In this document: piece after piece, positions 10,388-20,622 of the stretch
Numbering within the stretch: the stretch's first letter is position 1
Layout of the letters: each line of letters starts with the position of its first letter
Assembly: GCF_029867415.1 (NCBI RefSeq)
Contig: NW_026705775.1
Coordinates: 124,001-188,000, forward strand
Length of the DNA stretch: 64,000 nt
Direction: 5' to 3'
From: Vicia villosa
Taxonomy: Eukaryota; Streptophyta; Magnoliopsida; Fabales; Fabaceae
The notes under the pieces: generated by a model
Database searches by the model: none
What the model saw: the letters and a program-made list of their open reading frames with translations, nothing else
What the model was told of the DNA's origin: nothing
Made by a program: the position numbers and the translations under genes

Positions 10388-10875
10388 GTGATCCTAAAAT
10401 AATAGTCTCATGATGAAACAGGACGCCCCATACTTTGTATTAACAATTGTGGCTTCTTCGGAAGGGCTGAAACCATGAATATATGTTCCAAATGTTACAA
10501 AGACACCTTGTTGAATAAGGAACAGGACAAACTAGCTGCAGCATCGGTTGCAAAATTTGTGAGTGGTGGTTCAACCCAAGAGGTTGTGAACTATGGTGCT
10601 ATTGATGTAAAAGTTGGAAACGCAGAGGTCAAGCCGGTCTGTGCTGAGATTTCTGGAGATTCATCGAGACTAGTGAGATTCCGGAAACCAAAGGCAAGAC
10701 AGGTCCAAGTAGATGTGGAACATGTCGGAAGAGCGTAGGATTAACTGGTTTCGCTTGCAAATGTGGAAACCTATTTTGTGCAATGCACCGATATTCAGAC
10801 AAACATGATTGTCCTTATGATTACCAAGCTGTTGGTCGGGATGCTATTGCTAAATCCAACATTCCAACCTCATAA
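10388..10875 (+). pseudogene. A20/AN1 zinc-finger stress-associated protein (SAP), frameshifted and lacking the usual start
   Basis: The conserved order is an N-terminal A20 finger followed by a C-terminal AN1 finger, as in plant SAPs (ubiquitin-binding, stress-response regulators). The A20 part is readable from about 10406 (HDETGRPILCINNCGFFG..., then MNICSKCYKDTLL). The AN1 part ([20 protein letters not shown] and [13 protein letters not shown]) is intact, including all zinc ligands, and ends [13 protein letters not shown] at 10875. Two lesions are visible. First, the A20 and AN1 frames differ by one base: one nucleotide appears to be missing near 10693-10700, so translation from the first useful ATG (10475) ends after 87 codons before AN1. 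Second, the family's N-terminal ATG is absent; an in-frame stop (TAG 10403-10405) precedes the A20 part and several residues usual before ILCINNC are missing. An acceptor-like TTGCAG at 10382-10387 suggests the family's 5' UTR intron. Probably a decayed copy. A sequencing error could explain the single-base shift but not the missing start. Confidence 0.85.
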
Positions 10876-12001
10876 TTAAGGCTGATAAGCTTGACAAATT
10901 CTAATGTTCCACTAGACTGATCTAGTAGTTAGAAAAAAAACATGTATTGCTTGTTGATGGGTGATGATGACTCACTTGCTAGCTACATTAGGGGTTTTGT
11001 TCTGGTTGGAATTCTTTGGATTGTTTGTTGGTTAATCTGCTTATTTTTTCTCTCATTTTATTAATGATGTTTACTGCTTAGTTTGTATGTCCTTGTGTGT
11101 TTTGACATCATTTATGATATAGATAATGTTGATTGGAACTTTTGGTTAATACTGAAAATAGATCTTGAAGAAAATCTCTTTCCTGGGTGAAAAAATTGTG
11201 CTGTCAATCACAGACTCTGAAAAATCTTTCTACTTAATAGCAGCATAGCGTAGAATAAGAGCAATTTGTTCAAATGCAAACATATAATTTTTCTCTTCAA
11301 AAATATTTAATTTTCCTTCAGTCAACATGTTGCTCTCTTTTTGTTACATCAAATGTTGATTTTTTTCTCTTTAAAAACAAGTTGCTCATTTTACACAAGA
11401 AGTTGATCAGTAGGACCGGTAATATGAACTCCAAGTCTGATTCTACGACTTTTTCTGGACAATTCTTCGTTGAAGGGGAGTGTACCTTTATCCTTTCGAT
11501 TGTCTTATTATAATGAGAATATTATATAAATATTCTCTAATAAAAATGCAACTACAGATCCTTATCTGATTAAGTAGAATCGGTTACATGGATAAATTTT
11601 TGTTATAATGTTTTATCTGAAATTATATTTCTATTTAAATTGTTAATCTCGAGATTTTCTTAATAATTTTTCTTATAAATTTTTTAAATCTCCCTTTTCC
11701 TCTAATTGTTAATCTCGAGATTTTTTTAATAATTTCTCTTATAAATTTTTAAATCTTCATCTTCCTCTAATTGTTTGACTATAAAAGATGTAAGTAATGA
11801 TGATCGACCAACTCTAACCGGTGAAAGTCATATATTTTTGTGCATCAATATAATATCCATCTAAAAATAAATGAATAAATTATTTTCTAAAAAATACTAA
11901 TTAATTACTAGAAGAATATGTATGCACTAATTATTATTATTTTTGTCAAACATAACTAACATATTTGTTGTGTATACACAGTCGACATTGAAAGATGTTC
12001 A
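10876..12001. other. Spacer with a tandem duplication of about 75 bp
   Basis: No gene was recognised. A unit beginning TTGTTAATCTCGAGATTTT occurs twice in tandem (about 11639-11770) with small differences. The rest is AT-rich spacer and 3' flank of the SAP-like gene. Confidence 0.45.
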
Positions 12002-12490
12002 TGTTGGATCATCATGGAGAGCATTTATATTAGGTCACAATACCACACAAGTGAAAGAGACACCACATATTTACCCAAAACTTTAAGGTGATAGATTTAT
12101 GGATCATCTCACTTATAAAGTGCTCAACCTCCATTTTTCCAAGCAATGTGTGACTAACAACTCACACTTGTACACAACAATTCCCCCTCAAGTGTGAGTT
12201 CATCCATTGTGCACCCCTCAAGCAAAAACTCTTTCATCCACATGCATTTGTATCGTTGTTGCAGGCACTACAATGGGACACGCCGCCTAACCACCATATT
12301 GTCAAGAAGACTTTCGATACAAGGAGCGGGTCCCTTAATTGAACCATCGACTATGATACCACTGTTGGATCATCATGGGAAGCATCCACATTGGATCAAG
12401 AGCAACACACAAGTGAAAGAGACACCACATATTCACCCAAAAGCTTAAGGTGATATGTACGGGTCATCTCACTTATAAAGTGCTCAACCA
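12002..12490 (-). mobile_element. TRIM retrotransposon, minus orientation
   Basis: A miniature LTR element is readable in full on its left side. A 178-bp terminal repeat (12002-12179, TGTTGGATCATCATGG ... TACACAACA) is followed by the complement of a polypurine tract (TTCCCCCTCAAG), then about 183 bp of non-coding interior. Next is the complement of a tRNA-Met-type primer-binding site (CTATGATACCAC, 12351-12362). A second terminal repeat starts at 12363 and breaks off near 12490. There is no coding capacity. This is the defining layout of a terminal-repeat retrotransposon in miniature. Confidence 0.82.
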
Positions 12491-12917
12491 TCTGGTGTCT
12501 CTTTCACTTGTGTATTGTTTTTGATCCAATGTGGATGCTCTCCAAGATGACCCAACTATGGTATCAGAGTCGATGGTTCAATTAAGGGACCGACTCCTTG
12601 TATTGAAAGTCTTCCTGACAATGTGGTGGTCAGGCGGCGTATCCCGTTGTAGTGCCTGCAACAACAAGTGTATGTGGATGAAAGAGCTTCCGTTTGAGGG
12701 GGAGTATATTGGATGGACTCACACTCGAGGGGGGAGATTGTTGTATACAAGTGTGAATTTTTAGTACCACGTTGTTTGAAAAAGTGGAGGTTGGACACTT
12801 TATAAGTGAGAGGACCCATATACCTATGGCCTTAAGCTTTTGGGTGAATATGTGGTGTCTCTTTCACATGTGTGTTGCTCTTGACCCAATGTCGATGCTC
12901 CCCATGATGACCCAACA
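12491..12917 (+). mobile_element. Second TRIM copy, plus orientation, head-to-head with the first
   Basis: A partial terminal repeat (12491-about 12557, ending in GATGACCCAAC) is followed by a primer-binding site TGGTATCAGAG (12559-12569), complementary to initiator tRNA-Met. Then come a short interior, a G-rich polypurine tract (GAGGGGGGAGA near 12727-12737) and a complete 179-bp 3' terminal repeat (12739-12917, TGTTGTATAC ... CCCAACA). Sequence is shared with the first TRIM in inverse orientation. The two copies are joined within truncated terminal repeats at about 12490. Confidence 0.82.
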
Positions 12918-14400
12918 GTCCACCACTAGTCTGTTTTACATTCAACAAGGTCCCTCAAAGTCATTGAGGGAATAAATCGTTCGTTTTAATGAGGCAACCA
13001 TAAAAGTCGTCCACTTGAAACCAGAAATGTCATAGGAGCATTTTAGAATGGCTTTAGAGAAGGGCACTTCAACGAGTCACTCGCCCAAATACCAACATCT
13101 TCGTTATCAGAGGTGGCCACCAGTAAAGAATGTTACTGTTTACTAGTGATTTCTGACAAACAACCGCTAGTCTTCCAAACTTGACAATTTGGTAACTTAC
13201 AAGATCGACTAGATTCATCCTAGTACATGTGTCTAAAGTTTTCTATATCAATGGTTGAATCTATAGCGTTGTTTGGTAATTGTCTTGGGTGTTTTTATAA
13301 AGGCTTGTGCCTATATGTAACAATGACTTCGAATGCAGATTGTAAAGTAAAAAGGCTTGAATGTAAAATCTTAGGAGAAATGAAGATACATGAAAAAGAA
13401 AATTAACCTAAATACTTGTACTGAAATGTAAATGAATTCGAAAAAAGAATGCTTTAAAGGAACTTTATTGGTAAATGAAACAAAATTAAAGACAATGTTG
13501 GTGTCATACGTACATTCTCAATGAAAATTCTTTCTCTTTCGCTTGGTACTTGAGTATTTTTTTAGTAACTTTGTACAAATTGAACACCACTTTGAATCCT
13601 ACCACTAAGACCCCCTATTTATACTAATTTGACCCAAACGGTCTTACTCTAATGAGAAGCCACGTTGTGTGTTTGCATGCGCTTCAAATTCCTAGAGTTT
13701 CCACGCGTCCTTCTGACTTAAAATAATCACTTTGAAATTCAAATAAACCCGCTCGAGACTCTTCGACGCAAAACAACATGTCTTTACAAGTTTTCAAAAT
13801 ATATCAAGAATATTCTAAGTCTTTTATTTCTTCGATTTCGAAGATAATCAATTCATGCCTTATCTCAACTTAAGAAATGATTCTGACATAAAGGACCTTT
13901 TTTAAAAAACAGCTTTTTAAAGCCATTCTTTCTTCGAGACATATGACTTCGAAGAACATAACCATCTTGTCGAAATCTCCAGCTAACAGTTACATAAAGG
14001 GTCACGAAAGTAATGGTGAGAAGAAGGTACGCGACATAAAAAGAGCGCGTTCCTAACGCCGAAGGCTCGCAACACTCGCGACAAAATAACTACACCTCGC
14101 CCATCAAATACAAAGTGATGTTCAAGTGAAGTGGAAATATTATAGAGGGCTTCACGCCCATGAACTCCCGTCGTGAGCAGATCTGGTGTGAGGTTCTCCA
14201 CTTGCATGATATTCTTGTGCCTCCAACTCCAAAAGCAGATGTTATAGAACCTTAACCTGGCAGACGGTGTAAAATTCATAAAATTAAAAGATACCGCACA
14301 AAATAATACTACTAGCTCAATAAGGAGATTGAGGGTTTGATCCATTAGGGACACCTTAAGAATCATGTAAAAGATTGTTCCTCCCAAGGATCAAGCTGGG
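12918..14400. other. Unclassified repetitive DNA
   Basis: This is probably LTR-retrotransposon-derived: it has words such as AGAAGCCACGTTGTGTG and repeated TTCGAAG / CTTCGAGAC blocks. No terminal repeats or protein domains were identified with confidence. The longest frame on the minus strand (13983-14387) shows no family resemblance. Confidence 0.35.
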
Positions 14401-15070
14401 CTAACTTCTGCGGGTGTGATGATAGAGGAAGCCCTGGGTCCAAAAAGGGAAAGGAACCATCTAAAAAAGAAGGAGACAAGGTTGTACGCCATACACTTAA
14501 TATTACTGAAAGGGGATTTGTTGGGGGAGGATATACTAGCTCCGCCTAAATAAGTAATGCTCTCAAAGATCTAAATATAGAGGATCTTCCCATAGAACTG
14601 AAGTAAGACAATATCAAGACGCTAGAGTTCAAGGTCACTTTTTTCGAGAAAGATGCAACAAGTTTGAAATGTCACATAACGATAAAAACCTCCTTTGTAG
14701 TGGGGGAACAAACCAATCAGGTAAAGTCCATGTATCTGGTTATACATGTCCTCTTTTATTAGAATATGATTATAGGACAACAGACTTTTAATCAATTGTA
14801 TGCCATCTTGTCTATTTTATATTTGTTCATGAAATACCCGCTATTTGATGGGAGAGTTGGAGTCATCCAAGAAGACGAATAATTCACCATGAAATCCTAC
14901 ATAGAGAATGGCAAGCTGAAAAGAATCTAAACCCTAAGCATGAAAACTAATAAGGATGGTTCATGAATCAAGCCATCAAGTGTAACTCTTAAAGGAGGAA
15001 AGGTCCCCCCTCAGAAGAATGATAAGACATGAGATTAAAGCCTCAGCGGAATGGCCCCTAATGCACTGTC
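14401..15070 (+). pseudogene. Degenerate Ty3/gypsy (Tat/Ogre-type) polyprotein fragment
   Basis: Near 14826-14882 the plus strand reads MKYPLFDGRVGVIQEDE. This resembles the segment between protease and reverse transcriptase of Tat-lineage gypsy elements (KYPLPDGRVGVIQGDQ type). Flanking translations are broken by stops but stay compatible with polyprotein remains (for example IEDLPIEL upstream). The fragment is too decayed to function. Upstream and downstream borders are not resolved. Confidence 0.6.
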
Positions 15071-15304
15071 ATTTAATCATTGTTTTTATGTTTTCTTACT
15101 ATTGCTTTTGATCAGGCGAGTACTTTATCTCTACCACTTGTAAGGACAAATTGTTTCTTTGACGACACACTCTTTTCCCTTGTGTCTCGTGAAGGGAAAT
15201 GATTTTTAATGAGACCCCTCATTTTATTATTTTTAGATATTGACATTATTGTCTCCCACATTTTCTTTACACGAAAATAAATGAAATTGCCCTTAGTGGC
15301 AAAA

Positions 15305-15545
15305 AATATTGGATCCTTACGAGGGATCATCGACACTCTTTGAGGCTGTAAAAAATGGTGGACCCCTACGAGGGATCCTTGTCTCCCTTCGAGGCGTTAA
15401 AATATGATGGATCCTAACAAAGGGATGTTTACCGCCCTTTGAGGCGGTTAAAGCACTAGATCTCTATGAGGGATCCTTGCTGCCCTTTGAGGAGATAAAA
15501 TACGATGGACCCTCATAGAGGAATCATTCTCGCCATCTTAGGCAA
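15305..15545. repeat. Minisatellite, about 49-bp unit, about five copies
   Basis: The phrase GAGGGATCCTT...CCCTTTGAGGCG...TAAAA...GATGGA(C/T)CC recurs with GAGGGAT-like anchors near 15321, 15370, 15419, 15468 and 15518. Copies differ by substitutions. It lies between gypsy remains and the DnaJ gene. Tandem repeats of this type often sit in untranslated regions of Ogre/Tat retrotransposons, which would fit the gypsy fragment just upstream. Confidence 0.75.
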
Positions 15546-16364
15546 ATAAGAATGTTGGGTTCTTAATGTAAGTACGAGTGTGTAACTTAGGGGGTGAATT
15601 AGGTTTTATGAAATTATCCTTTTATATTTGCAAATGAATATCTCTTTTATTTTTCTAGTTTAACAATAGAAGAATTGCATAAAAATAAAGTGTAGAAAAG
15701 TAAATAACAACAAAGAAGCACACAACTTCCTTGATTTCCAACAACATCAACACATATGGTGAATTTTGAATCACCTCGATTCAAAGGACTTTTCCAATAA
15801 ATAAAAAGACCACCCTTCATATTTGCAAATTTCTATAACAAATACAACAACATTATTATAGACAAAAATTACCACAACTCGGTGAATATTACAATAAATA
15901 AATAATTTGTAATAAGATAGACTCTGCAACAGACTTCGATAATTTAAGAGTTTTGCTACTTTTATGATATATTGACAATTTAATCTTCTTCTTTAATGGA
16001 TAAATTAAAATGATATAAATATTTAAGTGCTTAAATGAAAATTATCGAGGAGAAAGTTTATGTCAAATTTTATTGACACTTAAAAAAAAGATGAAAAAAT
16101 GTTCATGAAGAGGGTGTTTTAAAAATAAAATGGGTAAATTGATTAACAAAACGGCAAAACAATATACAAAAATGCAACCCCAATATAAAAGCAGACCAGA
16201 GCAAAACGTGACGGCGGGTAAAAACTGACAGCAGAATCGAAAGGCGGGAACAAATTGGTTTCCATTTATTTATTAATTTAAATTAAATATATTTCAACTA
16301 AAAAAATTGATTTAAATTATCTTCTACACCCACATACACATTTGATTTGAGTGAGGGAAGAAAA
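15546..16364. other. Spacer and promoter region of the DNAJC9-type gene
   Basis: The distal part is AT-rich spacer with no gene. The last 160 bp before the start codon are less AT-rich and contain two GC-rich E2F-like words (separate entry). The rest shows nothing recognisable. Confidence 0.5.
16213..16250. promoter_or_regulatory. Two E2F-like sites upstream of the DNAJC9-type gene
   Basis: GGCGGGTA (16213-16220) and GGCGGGAA (16243-16250; complement TTCCCGCC) lie 115-152 bp before the start codon. The second is an exact match to the core of the plant E2F consensus TTTSSCGC/TTCCCGCC. E2F sites drive S-phase genes in plants. Function here is inferred. Confidence 0.5.
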
Positions 16365-19300
16365 ATGGGGAAGAACAAGAAGAAGAGAAGTAGGGTTTCC
16401 GTCTCCGACGACGACGAAGAAATTGAAACCGATAACAACAACGATTCCAATCAGAACCAAAACTCACTCTACCAGGTACCATTCAAATCAACATTTCTGA
16501 TTATCACACCGTGAATTTGTTTATTTTTCATAGAAATGATGTTTTTGTCGTGAATGTGAATTAGGTTCTCGGCGTGGAGAGTACAGCGACGCAACAGGAA
16601 ATAAAGAAGGCGTATCACAAATTGGCGTTGAGGCTTCATCCTGATAAGAACCCTGGTGATGAGGTTCTCTCTATTTTCCATTTATCTGTAGAATTTTACA
16701 CTTGTGGTTTTCGTGAGTTACTAGTTAATATGTAGTTTTAGGTTTTTGCCAAAGTTGCAGTTGTTTGCATAAGTAAATGCTAGTTGTTAACTATCGGCGC
16801 ATCTGAAAAAATGTGTGTCATATCTGAAATCCGACATCAACACTAGTGATTACGATTAATTTATTTATTTTTATAAATTATTGCCGGAGTTGACCCCCAA
16901 GATATGGAGGGTAGAGAAAATCAACAAAAGGGAAGGGAGCAGTTACTTAGTGGGCAGTTTCCAGGAGAGAAGCAAAATGGGAGTGAGCAGTCATCTAGTG
17001 GGCAGTTTCTAGGAGAGAAGCAAAATGGGAGTAAGCAGTTATCTAGTGGGCAGTTTCTAGGAGAGAGAGGATAATCTTTTCTATTATGATTAAGTTGTAA
17101 TAAAAGGGGAGTGGGTCTTGTTTTGAGGATATCTCAGAATTTTTAGGAAGTGGTTAGAATGGAGAACAGACGTTCTCTATAGGGGCTGAGTCCTTTGGCA
17201 GTGGAAGTATCATTTTCCCTGTAAATCCCTTATTTCTTCATCTATAATACTGGATCTCTCTCTAAATTCCTTGTTTCTTTTGATTCATTTGAGATAATTT
17301 CTGGTTCCCAACAGTTAGTAACCGACATAGTGTGACACAAGTTGTAGCACCAACAATGTTGTTAAATTGCCGGTATAGTGGCGTAATAGCATAGTGGAAT
17401 TAGAACAAACTGCTATTGTTTCCCGACACGCTGTTTAGTACAAAATATTGTCAAATAGCCGTTATAGCACTATTGCGTAGCACAGTTTTAACAAACCGAT
17501 ATAGCACTATGTTACGATATTCATAATTGACAACACGGAGCACCTCAGATTGGAAGCATTTCTGGTGTCTTACATATGCTGGTGTATGATACGATATTGA
17601 CACATATAATAACATTAAATTACTTTCATTTTCTCAAATTATTGCCGGTGTAATGTGTCAGTATTGTGGTACGCTTCATACCGTCCTTGCCAAACTCTTG
17701 AGTTTCCAAGTTTAACCCCACCACTTGGGCTACGATTTGGCGTGATTGTAATTGTAACATGTTTGTTCCCTGTTTCATTTGCAGGAAGCTAAAGCTAAGT
17801 TTCAGCAATTGCAAAGTGTTATCTCAATTCTTGGAGATGAACAAAAACGGGCGATGTATGACCAGACTGGTTCTATTGAACATGCTGTAAGTATTTCAAC
17901 ATTTCCACCTAATAATTAATTATACAAGTAAATCTTCAATTTAGTGCCTAAATTATAGAAATATGATAGATAGTCCCTAAATTATTCTGAAGCTATCAAG
18001 TTAGTCTATCATTTCAAAGTTGTTATGATGCTGAAACAAGGACTTGTTTATGTTAAAACTCAAGGGAATTGCCTTCCCAACTTTTTTGTTTTTAAAGTTG
18101 CAAAATAACTAAGTTCTGAAGTTGTGTTGGTATCTTGGTTGCAATTCTTAAGATATACTATAATATAATAACAAGTTAATGAAAACTACTCATGGCACAA
18201 ACTTCAAAATGTGATAACACAGAATAGGGGTGTTCAAAAAATTAAAAAAACCAAATCTAACTGTGAGCCAAGCTGCATTGTACCATATTTTAAAATGAAC
18301 CATTTCATATGGTTTGAACTGGACTACTTTCTTTTTTGGCTTATCACCACCGGTTTAGTCTGGTTTGGGGGTCAGTTCTGGCATCAAGTGGGTCCAGCCC
18401 CCTCCCGATTGCAGTTGTGGGGATCAAACCGTGGTCCTCTCTACCGAACTGCACTACTTTCTAAAATCAATTTAAAATTAAACCAAACCTATAACCACTT
18501 CCAAGTTATTTTTCCAGAACAAATTCAAGCTATCAAACATCAGTAGACTGATAAAATGTCAAACATAACATAATATTTGTTTGTTATACTCTATGAAAAC
18601 ACTTGGCACGATAATAACACAAGCTTGACGACTCATCATGGACATATGAAGAATGCACCTTTCTCATGCGAATGACATAGTGTAGCATTATAATCTTTGT
18701 TGAATATAATATATCAATACAGATTTTAATAACTCAATTTTCTATGGCAATAGCTTTCAAACAGTAGGTGAAAAAATGAAGGCTGTTGAGTGAGATTGAA
18801 AAAATCTATTTATGGTTATGGAAATTGATGAATGAATATGTTAATGTAGCCATCCCTTGAGTTTGACATCTCTGAGTAAATCATGAACGCCTTAGTTGAT
18901 ATATTTCAATAACAATTGTAGCTTAGCACTTTTCAATGACACATATTGCAATGTGAACTTGCAATTATTGTCCAAGTAAAATATAAATTGACTCAAATAG
19001 ACTAGAAGATTCCTACTACATAACAGTTCATAAAATTTGTTACATTACAAATTCAAACCATTTTTCAAAACCAATTCAAATCAAAATCACTTAAATCACT
19101 TTTCTTAAACCAAAAAGAGAGAAACATGCTAATTAAATTGTCGGTCATTATTATTTTAACTTAAGAGAGGCAGAGAAAGGAAAGTAGACAGTAGTGTTTG
19201 TTATTGGCTGAATTGGTTGTAGGTTAAAGGGCCCTGGTGGGCTCTCTGGCCCTTCATCAATGGAGGGTCATGTTTGTGCTCCCAAGGTATTGCTTTTGTT

Positions 19301-20622
19301 AACTTTTTTGGCTGTATAAGAATTGAAGAAAATGTTAAAACAAAGAGATTGATTAACATATAGCTTAGACTAAAACTTTCACTTTCTCTCTTATTTTTGC
19401 TGCTCAGTATTATTCTTAACTTTAAAAAAAAAAAGTCCAACTTGGGTCCTCATCAATCCCGCCTAGTTCCGTCCTTGTGCTGAAATATTATTGTAAATTC
19501 AAACTTATTTACACCGAGTATTATGCTCGAACTATAGTAGATTTATTACTAGCAATGTTTAGATATTTTTCTCTTGTCCACTGTTGTTGAGAAGCCTGTT
19601 TTCATTTCAGGATGTTTTAACAGTGTCCTAGACATTGACAGCATTTTATTCATTTATTTATTATAATCAGGACCTTGCTGGAGATGTCGTTCAGAATCTT
19701 CACGAGTATTTCAGAACAATGTACAAGAAGGTACTTGTCTCTGTATCTATCTTCTTTTGCTCCCAATGCCCTGCACTATGGTTGTTTTCAGTTTCTTTAG
19801 CTTTGTTAATTGTTCTATTAGGTCACTGAAGCTGATATTGAGGAGTTTGAAGCAAACTATAGGGGATCCGACTCTGAGAAAAGTGATTTGATTAATCTCT
19901 ACAAGGAATGCAAGGGTAATATGAGCAGGTAATAATGCATTTTGATGAGCAAAACTTGGCTTTGTTTTATGTAAAGGATTTCATTTTTGAATTTGATATT
20001 CCTTTTGCAGGTTATTCTGTTCAATGCTTTGTTCAGATCCTAAACTCGACTCACACCGGTTCAAGGATATTATTGATGAGGCCATAGCTTCTGGTAAGAA
20101 TATTATTAGCTTTTGTTGATGCAAATTTGAATTAGACATCTTTTCTAGATATAGCTTTCACTATTGGAAAAGAGATACTGATTTTCTTTTCCTTGTTGCC
20201 TGTTTTTCAATATCTGCAGGAGAATTAAAGGAAAAGAAAGCATACAAAAAATGGGCAAAGAAAATATCAGAAACCAAGCCACCAACTAGTCCTTTAAGAA
20301 GGAGGGAAAAGTAAGTTTATCAAGCAGCGTTTTGGTTATGTTATTTACACTTTTATGTAATTAGGAATAATCACATCTTTATGTTTAAATCATCTACAGA
20401 GCAAATAAGAAACCAGAAACAGATTTGTATGCCATCATATCAAAACGACAAAATGAGAGGAAAGGCCAGCTTGACTCTATGTTCTCGTCTTTAATTTCAA
20501 AATATGGTGGAGACCACGTGCCAGAACCGTCTGAAGAGGAATTTGAAGCTACACGAAGAAAGATCGAAAGCCGGAGAGAAATGGAAAGCCGAAGATCCTC
20601 AAAAAAGGCAAAGCAAAAATAA
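16365..20622 (+). CDS. DNAJC9/ATJ6-type J-domain protein, 291 aa, 8 exons
   Basis: The exons are 16365-16475, 16565-16663, 17785-17886, 19671-19730, 19822-19928, 20011-20093, 20220-20310 and 20400-20622. All junctions are GT-AG and the summed frame is open for 291 codons. The N-terminus is basic then acidic ([19 protein letters not shown]). The J domain spans about residues 34-104, with HPD at 62-64 in exon 2 and YDQTGSIEH at its end. The rest follows the DNAJC9 family: [40 protein letters not shown] and a basic, coiled-coil-like tail ending SSKKAKQK. Type III J-proteins activate Hsp70; animal DNAJC9 is also a histone H3-H4 co-chaperone. Arabidopsis 'chaperone protein dnaJ 6' is the likely counterpart. 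Length agrees with the plant family (about 280-290). The long introns 2 and 3 carry repeats. E2F-like sites precede the start. Confidence 0.93.
16937..17325. repeat. 48-bp triple tandem repeat inside a putative solo LTR, intron 2 of the DnaJ gene
   Basis: GCAGT...AGTGGGCAGTTT...AGGAGAGAAGCAAAATGGGAG occurs three times with a 48-bp period (anchors at 16939, 16987 and 17035). The stretch that follows, up to TTCTGGTTCCCAACA near 17315, has the composition and CA end of a gypsy-type LTR. The left LTR end was not located, so 'solo LTR' is tentative; the tandem repeat is certain. Confidence 0.55.

Noticed and set aside
13983..14387. 134-codon minus-strand frame near gypsy remains
   Set aside because: No recognisable gag, pol or env-like motif; lies in decayed repeat DNA.
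17340..17545. Possible MITE in DnaJ intron 2 (TGTTGTTAAATTGCCGG ... CATAATTGACAACA)
   Set aside because: Ends pair only partly and no target duplication was found; not strong enough to annotate.
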